From positions 1 to 5,639 of the forward strand of contig JACMNZ010000595.1 in the NCBI GenBank assembly GCA_014378285.1: a stretch of 5,639 bases of DNA, given 5' to 3'. Under the pieces are notes generated by a model, which did not search any database, was not told where the DNA came from, and was given only the letters and a program-made list of their open reading frames with translations. The stretch is from Pseudopedobacter sp. GTDB lineage: Bacteria > Bacteroidota > Bacteroidia > Sphingobacteriales > Sphingobacteriaceae. The translations under genes were made by a program, and so were the position numbers. Shown here one piece after another: positions 1 through 5,639 of the stretch (positions are counted from its first letter, which is position 1; every line of letters begins with the position of its first letter).

Positions 1-2786
1 CGGCTGCAAAAATTTCTTTTTATGATATCGCAAATGCGATAGGAAAAGAAAACGTTTCTGCATCTGGCGGTACGGTTCCTATTGATGGCGTTCGTAGAAC
101 ATTAAACATCAAAAAAGAATTTAAATCTGCAGAAGAAATAGACAATACAATTATACAAACACCAGTTGGCGGATCATTATATTTAAGAGATATAGCCACC
201 GTTGTGGATGGTTTTAAAGAACAAGAATCTTTTGCAAGATTGTACGGCAAAAATGTAATTACCTTAAATGTTAAAAAACGTTCTGGAGAAAATCTGATTG
301 AAGCATCAGATAAAATAAGAGAGATTGTTGCTGATATGAAAGCAACACAATTCCCTAAAGCTTTGGAAATTGTGGCAACTGGCGATCAATCTGATAAAAC
401 CAGGGTTACCCTTCATGATTTAATTAACACTATTATAATCGGTTTTATATTAGTAACGCTGATTTTGATGTTTTTTATGGGTATCACCAATGCATTATTT
501 GTTGCGCTTTCAGTTCCGCTTTCTATGTGTGTGGCGTTTTTGCTGATGCCGACAATTGGTTTTACCATGAACATGATTGTTTTATTCTCATTCTTGCTCG
601 CATTGGGTATTGTGGTGGATGATGCAATTGTGGTGATAGAAAATACGCACCGTATTTTTGATAATGGAAAGTATACGATAAAGCAAGCAGCTAAAATGGC
701 TGCTGGTGAGGTTTTTTTACCAGTATTTTCAGGAACAATGACCACCTTGGCTCCATTTATTCCCTTAGCTTTTTGGCCCGGGGTAATTGGAGAGTTTATG
801 TTCTTTTTACCGATAACATTAATCATTACGCTGTTAGCATCGTTAGTTGTAGCCTATATCATCAACCCGGTTTTTGCGGTAGATTTTATGGAGTCTCATG
901 ATGAGAATGAAGTGTATAAACCAACTTTTGATAAGAAAGTACAGAAAACCTTAATGTATTTGGGTATTGCCGCGGTTATTGCTTACGTCATCAATTTCGG
1001 ATTTGGAAACTTTGTAGTTTTACTTGCCTTATTCTATTTATTACAACATTTTATATTAGAAAAAGTAATCAGAAGATTTCAGAGAAATACTTGGCCTAGA
1101 GCACAAGCAAAATACGGAAGGTTTTTAGAATGGGCTTTACATCGCCCTTACACAATTTTGGGCAGCACATTTGGATTATTAATTTTCGCTATTGCGTTAA
1201 CATGGTCTATTCCACCAAAATTTGTGTTTTTCCCATCTTCAGATCCAAACTTTGTATATGTATATACTTCTTTGCCAGTAGGTACAGATCAGGCTTATAC
1301 TAATGAAGTTACCAAGAAAATAGAGAAAAAAGTAATTGCCGTAGTTGATAGTTTAGGAAAGCAAAATGTGTCCTCGATTATTTCTAACGTTACGGTTGGT
1401 GTGACTGATCCACAGGACGAAGATCAAGGTAATTACCCAAACAAAAGTAAGGTAACGGTTGCTTTTAAAGAGTTTGGAGAACGTACTGGAAATCCTTCAC
1501 CAGCTTATTTAACAGCAATTAGAGCAGCAATTAAGGGAATTCCTGGTGCAGAAATTTCTGTTACACAAGAACAATCTGGGCCGCCAACGGCAAAACCAAT
1601 CAGTATAGAAATTACTGGGGATGATCTTGATTCTTTGGTATCTACTTCTCAAAGGTTAAAAAGCTACTTAGTATCCAAACAAATTGGTGGTATTGAAGAG
1701 CTGAAATCAGATTTTCAAAATAATAAACCAGAGGTGATTTTTGATATTGATAGAGAGCGAGCAAATAGACAAGGAATTTTGACGCAGGATATAGCTACAA
1801 ACCTTAGGTTCGCATTATTTGGGGTTGAAGTTTCTAAGTTTAGAGATTTAGATGAGGATTACGAAATTAACGTAAGAGCGCAAGAAGATCAAAGAAACAG
1901 CCTACAAGCTTTAAGAAACCTGCAAATTACTTATCGTGATATGGCTATGGGGGGTATAATCCGTCAAGTGCCAATTTCTGCTTTTGCCAATATTGATTAT
2001 GTAAATACTTACGGAGGTATTAAAAGAAAGCAAGGTAAGAGAATAGTGATTTTATCATCAAACGTTTTGACTGATTTTAACCCTGGTGAAGTCAATAAAA
2101 ATCTTGAAAGTGCCATTAAAGATTTTAGAAGTCCAGAAGGTGTGGTTATTAAAATGGGAGGAGCACAAGAAGAGCAAGCAGAAACTTCAGCTTTCTTAGG
2201 CTTGGCTTTAGGTATTTCATTTTTCTTGATATTAATAATTTTGGTTATCCAATTTAACTCAATAGGTAAACCAATCATTATTTTGAGTGAGATTGTATTT
2301 AGTATTATTGGGGTATTGTTAGGAATCACCATTTTTCAAATGGAAATGTCGGTAGTAATGATGGGAATTGGTATTGTTGCCCTAGCAGGGATAGTGGTTC
2401 GTAACGGTATCTTATTAGTAGAATTTGCCGATTTAATGATGGAACAAGGAATGGAAGCTTATGATGCAATTTTAGAAGCAGGTAGAACTCGTATGACACC
2501 GGTATTATTAACTGCAACAGCAACCATGTTAGGCTTAATTCCTTTAGCGGTTGGTTTAAACTTAGATTTTGCAACTTTACTAACTACCGGAAATCCGCAT
2601 CTTTATTTTGGTGGTGATAATGTTGCATTCTGGGGCCCTTTATCATGGACCATGATTTTTGGTTTAAGCTTTGCAACGTTCTTAACCTTAATTTTAGTGC
2701 CTTCTATGTATTTAATTAGGGCAAAAATTAAAAACAGATTGGCAAACAGAAAAAAGAAAGAAATGCCATTGATAGAGAATGAATAG
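1..2786 (+). CDS. RND efflux pump permease (AcrB/HAE1-like), 5'-truncated by the window edge
   Basis: Inner-membrane proton-driven efflux subunit that would work with a periplasmic adaptor and an outer-membrane channel; the substrate cannot be told. The first full codon is at base 3, with 927 residues visible. By comparison with AcrB about 190-200 N-terminal residues (TM1, PN1, part of PN2) lie outside, so the in-frame GTG at 204 is not a start. Visible in order: end of PN2, TM2-TM6 with the hallmark GIVVDDAIVVIEN (Asp pair at 618-623, proton relay), TM7 (about 1149-1223), the PC1/PC2 porter and docking region, then TM8-TM12 (about 2190-2718), ending at TAG 2784-2786. Two oddities: the TM10 lysine of AcrB (K940) is Arg here (2400-2402, in VVRNGILLVEF), and an extra hydrophobic hairpin lies between TM6 and TM7 (about 948-1059). 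The RND family is certain; the HAE1 subfamily is likely. Confidence 0.95.
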   Translation, partial: AAKISFYDIANAIGKENVSASGGTVPIDGVRRTLNIKKEFKSAEEIDNTIIQTPVGGSLYLRDIATVVDGFKEQESFARLYGKNVITLNVKKRSGENLIEASDKIREIVADMKATQFPKALEIVATGDQSDKTRVTLHDLINTIIIGFILVTLILMFFMGITNALFVALSVPLSMCVAFLLMPTIGFTMNMIVLFSFLLALGIVVDDAIVVIENTHRIFDNGKYTIKQAAKMAAGEVFLPVFSGTMTTLAPFIPLAFWPGVIGEFMFFLPITLIITLLASLVVAYIINPVFAVDFMESHDENEVYKPTFDKKVQKTLMYLGIAAVIAYVINFGFGNFVVLLALFYLLQHFILEKVIRRFQRNTWPRAQAKYGRFLEWALHRPYTILGSTFGLLIFAIALTWSIPPKFVFFPSSDPNFVYVYTSLPVGTDQAYTNEVTKKIEKKVIAVVDSLGKQNVSSIISNVTVGVTDPQDEDQGNYPNKSKVTVAFKEFGERTGNPSPAYLTAIRAAIKGIPGAEISVTQEQSGPPTAKPISIEITGDDLDSLVSTSQRLKSYLVSKQIGGIEELKSDFQNNKPEVIFDIDRERANRQGILTQDIATNLRFALFGVEVSKFRDLDEDYEINVRAQEDQRNSLQALRNLQITYRDMAMGGIIRQVPISAFANIDYVNTYGGIKRKQGKRIVILSSNVLTDFNPGEVNKNLESAIKDFRSPEGVVIKMGGAQEEQAETSAFLGLALGISFFLILIILVIQFNSIGKPIIILSEIVFSIIGVLLGITIFQMEMSVVMMGIGIVALAGIVVRNGILLVEFADLMMEQGMEAYDAILEAGRTRMTPVLLTATATMLGLIPLAVGLNLDFATLLTTGNPHLYFGGDNVAFWGPLSWTMIFGLSFATFLTLILVPSMYLIRAKIKNRLANRKKKEMPLIENE

Positions 2787-2804
2787 AATCATATTTAATT
2801 CATT

Positions 2805-2839
2805 AAAAGGTTGTTTCTTTAATTAGAGGCATCCTTTTT
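2805..2839 (+). terminator. Probable intrinsic terminator after the RND gene
   Basis: The outer stem AAAAGG (2805-2810) pairs with CCTTTT (2833-2838). After a T-T mismatch, TG pairs with CA, and an inner CTTT/AGAG stem closes on an AATT loop. The 3' arm ends in a run of five T. It starts 18 bases past the RND stop codon, where a terminator is expected. The stem is AT-rich and imperfect, so strength is uncertain. Confidence 0.55.
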
Positions 2840-2909
2840 ATATGTGTATTTAATTTTTTATAAATTAGTGAATCTTGAAATTTTTATAACAGATTTAAAA
2901 GATTTTTTT

Positions 2910-2989
2910 GCGTTAACGATTGAAGCGATACCCCGGATTGCCCTTTTTCTGGGCAAACGGAGTTTAGCGTAAAGCGTGTTAAAACGCCC
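2910..2989. repeat. Structured intergenic segment, possible dispersed Bacteroidota element
   Basis: This segment is visibly less AT-rich than its flanks and has no ORF. The core hairpin is TTGCCC (2938-2943) with GGGCAA (2951-2956) around a 7-base loop, extended by CCG (2933-2935) with CGG (2958-2960) across a small internal loop. The ends can also pair: GCGTT (2910-2914) with AACGC (2983-2987). AAGCG occurs at 2923-2927 and 2972-2976, and AGCGT at 2966-2970 and 2973-2977. There is no T-run after the hairpin on either strand, so it is not a typical terminator. The GCGTTA..GATTGAAGCG opening resembles intergenic sequences I recall from other Bacteroidota genomes, which I cannot verify here. 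A 5' leader structure for the lipoprotein gene is the alternative. Confidence 0.4.
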
Positions 2990-3049
2990 AAATTTTTATC
3001 ATTCCAATTAATATTAAATTGCAAAACACTTAAAGGAAAAATAAATAAA

Positions 3050-3589
3050 ATGAACAAAAAACATATTATCTATTTCTTTTTATTCACTTGTTCCATATTG
3101 GTTTTCACTTCTTGTAAATCAAAAAAAAGAATGCTTAAAAATTCTAGTTATCAACTAGAAAAACCATCTAATAAAATTGCCGCTAAATATGCAGATGAAA
3201 TGGAGGTTTCTAAAAGTGATATTAAAAACGGAAAACTTTATGATTTTATTGATGATTGGGAAGGCACAAAATATCAATTTGGGGGATTGAGCAAAAGTGG
3301 AATAGATTGCTCGGGATTGATGTTTCTTATTTATCAAGATGTTTACGATAAGAAAATCCCAAGGATGACAAGCCAACAAGTTGAAATCATTAAAAGGAAA
3401 TATGAAAACCAGTTTAAAGAAGGGGATTTAATTTTCTTTGATTATGATGGCAAAAAGTTTAGCCATGTTGGATTATATCTTCAAAACGGTTATTATGTAC
3501 ACGCTAGTACCAAAAGAGGTGTGATGATAGAAAAGCTACAAAATCCTTATACTTATAAATATTTTAGTAGGGGAGGGAGCGTGGAATGA
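3050..3589 (+). CDS. NlpC/P60 family cell-wall peptidase lipoprotein
   Basis: Predicted lipid-anchored cysteine peptidase that cleaves peptide bonds in peptidoglycan stems, as Spr (MepS) does. Of 179 residues, 1-21 form a lipoprotein signal (basic start, hydrophobic core, then FTSC with lipidated Cys22). A basic, Lys-rich linker follows, then the NlpC/P60 domain from about residue 62 to the end. Catalytic residues are visible: Cys87 in GIDCSGLM, His139 in SHVGLYL, and His151 in YYVHAS as the third, polar member. The spacing matches Spr closely, and the size is normal for single-domain members. The residues after Cys22 are basic, not acidic, so I infer a periplasm-facing anchor, not surface export. 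It heads a tight gene run and overlaps the next gene by 4 bases. AAAGG at 3032-3036 lies a little far upstream for a normal ribosome binding site. The ATG is fixed by the signal peptide. Confidence 0.93.
   Translation: MNKKHIIYFFLFTCSILVFTSCKSKKRMLKNSSYQLEKPSNKIAAKYADEMEVSKSDIKNGKLYDFIDDWEGTKYQFGGLSKSGIDCSGLMFLIYQDVYDKKIPRMTSQQVEIIKRKYENQFKEGDLIFFDYDGKKFSHVGLYLQNGYYVHASTKRGVMIEKLQNPYTYKYFSRGGSVE
3570..3579 (+). promoter_or_regulatory. Shine-Dalgarno-like purine tract before the 2H gene
   Basis: GGGGAGGGAG lies inside the end of the lipoprotein gene, with the AGGG core ending 8 bases before the ATG at 3586. It is unusually G-rich for this AT-rich window. Together with the ATGA stop/start overlap it supports start 3586 and translational coupling. 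Bacteroidota rely little on such sites, and the bases also encode Arg-Gly-Gly-Ser, so the role is inferred. Confidence 0.4.
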
Positions 3590-4278
3590 ATTTAGAAGAA
3601 CATTATGAGGAAATGTGGTGGGATGCTCTGGAAAAGTTTAAACAGAATCAATTAAGTTTAGATCAACAAATGGATGATAGAGATGATTTTCGTAGAGGGA
3701 TCACACTAATCATAAGACCTAACGTTCAAGTTTTAAAATCTATATCCAAATTTTTGAATGAGTTAAAAAAGGTAGTGCCCATTCAATATATTTATCCCGT
3801 TGCTGATATTCACATTACCGCAATGTCTATCATTTCATGTTATGAAGGATTTAAGCTAGAAAACATACAAGTGGAAGAATATGTTAAAATCATAAAAAAT
3901 AGCTTGAAAAATTTACCTAAAGAAGAAATCCTTTTCAAAGGAATTACCGCTTCTGATTCAGGGATTATGATTCAGGGTTTCCCTAAAAATGGAGTGTTGT
4001 ATAAGCTGAGAGATACTTTAAGAGCTGATTTTCGTCAGTCTGATTTGGAGAGTTCGATAGATAGAAGGTATCAAATTACAACGGCACATAGCACTGTTTT
4101 AAGATTTAACTCGACAATTAAAAATCAAAATGAGTTTTTGAAAGTTTTAAAAAAATATCGTCAATTTGATTTCGGGACTTTTGAAGTGGATAGCTATGAG
4201 TTTGTATTTAACGATTGGTACCAGAAAAAAGAATTGACCAAATGTTTGGATATTTTTAATATCCCAAGTAAAAGCTAA
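3586..4278 (+). CDS. 2H phosphoesterase superfamily protein (LigT/2'-5' RNA ligase-like)
   Basis: Cytosolic protein of 230 residues with no signal peptide or membrane segment. The two signature H-x-T motifs of the 2H superfamily are present: His76-Ile-Thr78 in DIHITAM and His168-Ser-Thr170 in AHSTVLRF. In this fold the two histidines face each other and act on 2',3'-cyclic phosphates or 2'-5' linkages of RNA or nucleotides. The 92-residue spacing is compatible with the two-lobed fold. The first 40 residues are charged and helical-looking, an N-terminal addition beyond the core. The start overlaps the lipoprotein stop as ATGA, so the two genes are probably co-translated, although a wall peptidase and a cyclic-phosphate esterase have no obvious shared pathway. 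Superfamily assignment rests on the motifs alone; the substrate is unknown. Confidence 0.75.
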   Translation: MNLEEHYEEMWWDALEKFKQNQLSLDQQMDDRDDFRRGITLIIRPNVQVLKSISKFLNELKKVVPIQYIYPVADIHITAMSIISCYEGFKLENIQVEEYVKIIKNSLKNLPKEEILFKGITASDSGIMIQGFPKNGVLYKLRDTLRADFRQSDLESSIDRRYQITTAHSTVLRFNSTIKNQNEFLKVLKKYRQFDFGTFEVDSYEFVFNDWYQKKELTKCLDIFNIPSKS

Positions 4279-4304
4279 ATAAAAATAAAAGACGTTATAA
4301 AACT

Positions 4305-4786
4305 ATGAATACTTAATACTTATTCATTTTCTTTGTAATTTTTTTAATAGCAGAAATGTCCTCAGCACAAGTAAAATTGCTTTCTGTTAATCAATTAGAA
4401 AACAGAATTAGCCAAGGAAAAGATACAGTTTATATGGTTAATTTTTGAGCAACCTGGTGTGCGCCTTGTGTTAAAGAACTCCCAAATTTTGAAAAACCGG
4501 GAATTACATATAAAAATCAACCTCTAAAAGTTATTTTAATGAGCGTGGATTTTAAATCGAAACTGAACAAAGCGGTTGTACCTTTTTAAAGCTAAATAAT
4601 TTAAAATAATAGGTTTATGTTATCAATAAAGATTCTGAACAAACTTATATTGATAAAATAAATAAAGATTGGACAGGTTCTTTACCTGCAACTTTAATTA
4701 TCAATATACAAAAAGGCTAAAGGAAATTTTATGAACAAGAGTTTACATATCCACAATTAGAAAAAGTATATTTAGAAAATAAATAA
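4305..4786 (+). pseudogene. Decayed TlpA/ResA-like thioredoxin gene
   Basis: Starting at ATG 4305, the reading shows a signal-peptide-like stretch ending SSAQ, then a thioredoxin fold with WCAPC at 4455-4469 (ATWCAPCVKELP). After a shift it continues to the cis-Pro motif GSLPATLIIN (about 4676-4705) and the ending YPQLEKVYLENK before TAA 4784-4786. Lesions: TAA at codon 4 (4314-4316); TGA at 4446-4448, where TlpA/ResA relatives have the Trp of FWATWC; a -1 shift in the T-run at 4583-4587; TAA-TAG at 4607-4612; TAA at 4718-4720. Intact members are periplasmic, membrane-anchored or secreted thiol-disulfide reductases of about 150-170 residues, matching the roughly 160 codons here. It sits 26 bases after the 2H gene and 4 bases before the next thioredoxin-fold gene, so it was probably an operon member. 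The longest leftover frame is too short to make the fold. Confidence 0.9.
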
Positions 4787-4790
4787 CGAC

Positions 4791-5423
4791 ATGAGATTTA
4801 TTGGCACAAAAATCAAAATTCAAATTTTTGCCTTGTTGCTAGTTATTTTAGCGAGTGTGGTTAAAGCTCAAAATGGTTATCAAGTTGGGGATATCGCAAC
4901 CGATTTTACACTCAAAAATGTTGATGGAAAAATGGTTTCTTTGGCAAATTATCTAAATGCAAAAGGCTTTTTTGTTGTTTTTACCTGCAACTATTGTCCG
5001 TATGCAAAATTATACGAACAAAGGATTATGGATTTAGATAAAAAATACGCCTCTCAAGGTTATCCGGTTATTGCCATTAATCCAAACGACCCAAAAGCAT
5101 ACCCGGAAGATTCTTTTGAAAATATGATAAAGCGTTCTTCGCAAAAAAAATATACTTTTCCATATCTAATTGATGAAACTCAAAAAATAGCTAAAGCTTA
5201 TGGTGCAAAGGCTACTCCTCATGTTTACCTTCTTAAAAAAACAAATAAAGGTTTAGAAGTAGCCTACATTGGTGCAATTGATGATGATACTGAAGATGTG
5301 AATCCAGAAGGAAAAATAAGGTACGCCGAGAATGCTTTGGATGCTGTAATGAATAATAAAAAGCTACAAATTATACAAACCAAGGCTGTTGGTTGCTCAA
5401 TTAAATGGAAATATGAAAACTAG
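4791..5423 (+). CDS. Exported thioredoxin-fold protein with CNYC motif (PRX_like1/AhpC-TSA-like)
   Basis: Predicted periplasmic redox protein of 210 residues; substrate unknown. Residues 1-26 look like a Sec signal peptide (basic start, hydrophobic core, VVKA before Gln27). The mature part opens like peroxiredoxin and TlpA proteins (VGDIATDFTLKNVDGK, about 32-47). The redox motif is Cys66-Asn-Tyr-Cys69-Pro in FTCNYCPYAK, and the cis-Pro loop is ATPHVYLL (Pro143). An acidic stretch, IDDDTED, follows. Near the C-terminus VGCSIKW holds a third cysteine (Cys202), which I associate with the thioredoxin-like group called PRX_like1 and which could take part in the redox cycle. The start lies 4 bases after the stop of the decayed thioredoxin gene, with no clear Shine-Dalgarno site, and is fixed by the signal peptide. 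The 3' end overlaps the next, related gene by 11 bases, consistent with co-translation. Thiol oxidoreductase and peroxidase activity are both possible. Confidence 0.88.
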   Translation: MRFIGTKIKIQIFALLLVILASVVKAQNGYQVGDIATDFTLKNVDGKMVSLANYLNAKGFFVVFTCNYCPYAKLYEQRIMDLDKKYASQGYPVIAINPNDPKAYPEDSFENMIKRSSQKKYTFPYLIDETQKIAKAYGAKATPHVYLLKKTNKGLEVAYIGAIDDDTEDVNPEGKIRYAENALDAVMNNKKLQIIQTKAVGCSIKWKYEN

Positions 5424-5639
5424 TTTTATAAAATCTACAGTATTTATAATTTGCTTTTTAGCGATTAATTTATCTTCTAAAGCCAGCTTTTTAAATACTG
5501 ACACACTGCAATTAGGGGATAAAGTTGTAGGTTTCAATTTACCAAATACGGTTCCAAATCAGGCTAAAATGGTTAGTTTAAATGATTATAAAAACCAAAA
5601 AGGAGTTATTGTAATTTTTATGACTAACGGTTGTTATCA
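5413..5639 (+). CDS. Exported thioredoxin/peroxiredoxin-like protein, 3'-truncated by the window edge
   Basis: The ATG at 5413 lies inside the end of the preceding gene in another frame, and the frame stays open to the window end (75 full codons). Residues 1-24 form a Sec-type signal (hydrophobic core VFIICFLAI, then SSKA). The mature start, LGDKVVGFNLPNT, then MVSLNDYKNQKGVIVIF, lines up with the previous protein's VGDIATDFTLKNV, MVSLANYLNAKGFFVVF, so the two are diverged relatives and probably a tandem duplication. Where the upstream protein has FTCNYC, this one reads FMTNGC: the first active-site Cys is Thr71 and the second is kept as Cys74. A T-x-x-C arrangement resembles the peroxidatic site of true peroxiredoxins. 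The cis-Pro loop and C-terminal Cys are off the window, so function stays open. Confidence 0.82.
   Translation, partial: MKTSFIKSTVFIICFLAINLSSKASFLNTDTLQLGDKVVGFNLPNTVPNQAKMVSLNDYKNQKGVIVIFMTNGCY

Noticed and set aside
204..206. GTG as the start of the RND gene
   Set aside because: The frame is open upstream to the window edge and encodes recognisable PN2 porter sequence, so this is an internal Val codon.
413..826. Minus-strand open frame of 137 codons within the RND gene
   Set aside because: It is antisense to conserved TM2-TM5 coding sequence and shows no protein family features, so it is a shadow frame. The same holds for the other minus-strand frames in the RND and lipoprotein genes.
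2938..2956. TTGCCC/GGGCAA hairpin as a terminator
   Set aside because: No T-run follows on either strand, and a better terminator candidate lies at 2805-2839.
3015..3021. TAAATTG as a Bacteroidota -7 promoter box (TAnnTTTG) before the lipoprotein gene
   Set aside because: It is one T short of the consensus and has no TTG at the right distance upstream, so it is too weak to list.
3142..3160. Perfect 8-bp inverted repeat TTCTAGTT-ATC-AACTAGAA inside the lipoprotein gene
   Set aside because: One such short palindrome is about what chance gives in an AT-rich 5.6 kb sequence, and it lies within ordinary coding sequence with no T-run after it.
1..5639. CRISPR array, tRNA/rRNA, insertion sequence or attachment site
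   Set aside because: No regularly spaced repeats, transposase, terminal repeats flanking a gene, or cloverleaf/rRNA-like sequence were seen.

Overview
The window is AT-rich, uses ATG starts with weak Shine-Dalgarno signals, and encodes Bacteroidota-like proteins: a lipoprotein signal ending TSCK, an RND pump with an Arg in TM10, and thioredoxin-fold proteins with a VGCSIKW tail. Together these suggest a member of the Bacteroidota, perhaps Sphingobacteriaceae or Pedobacter-like. The phylum call is fairly firm and the family call is a guess. All real genes lie on the + strand.

Layout. (1) Bases 1-2786 are the 3' part of an RND multidrug-type efflux permease, with the N-terminus outside the window. 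(2) Bases 2787-3049 are intergenic, holding a probable intrinsic terminator and a separate structured segment (2910-2989) that may be a dispersed intergenic element. (3) Bases 3050-3589 encode an NlpC/P60 cell-wall peptidase lipoprotein. It overlaps by 4 bases (ATGA) a 2H phosphoesterase-like protein (3586-4278). (4) Bases 4305-4786 are a decayed but readable TlpA/ResA-like thioredoxin gene. It has an in-frame TGA just before its WCAPC active site, a -1 frameshift and several other stops. (5) Bases 4791-5423 encode an exported thioredoxin-fold protein with a CNYC motif. Its last 11 bases overlap the start of a second, related exported protein (5413 to beyond the end), where the first active-site Cys is replaced by Thr.

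How it fits together. The RND gene closes an upstream efflux operon. Genes from 3050 onward are packed like one operon (4-base overlap, 26-base gap, 4-base gap, 11-base overlap) and mostly serve the envelope: wall hydrolysis and periplasmic thiol or peroxide chemistry. The dead thioredoxin gene in the middle suggests recent loss of one member of a set of three thioredoxin-fold genes. I see no convincing undescribed multi-gene system. The most informative points are the pseudogene, the CxxC/TxxC pair, the extra helices in the RND pump and the structured intergenic segment.
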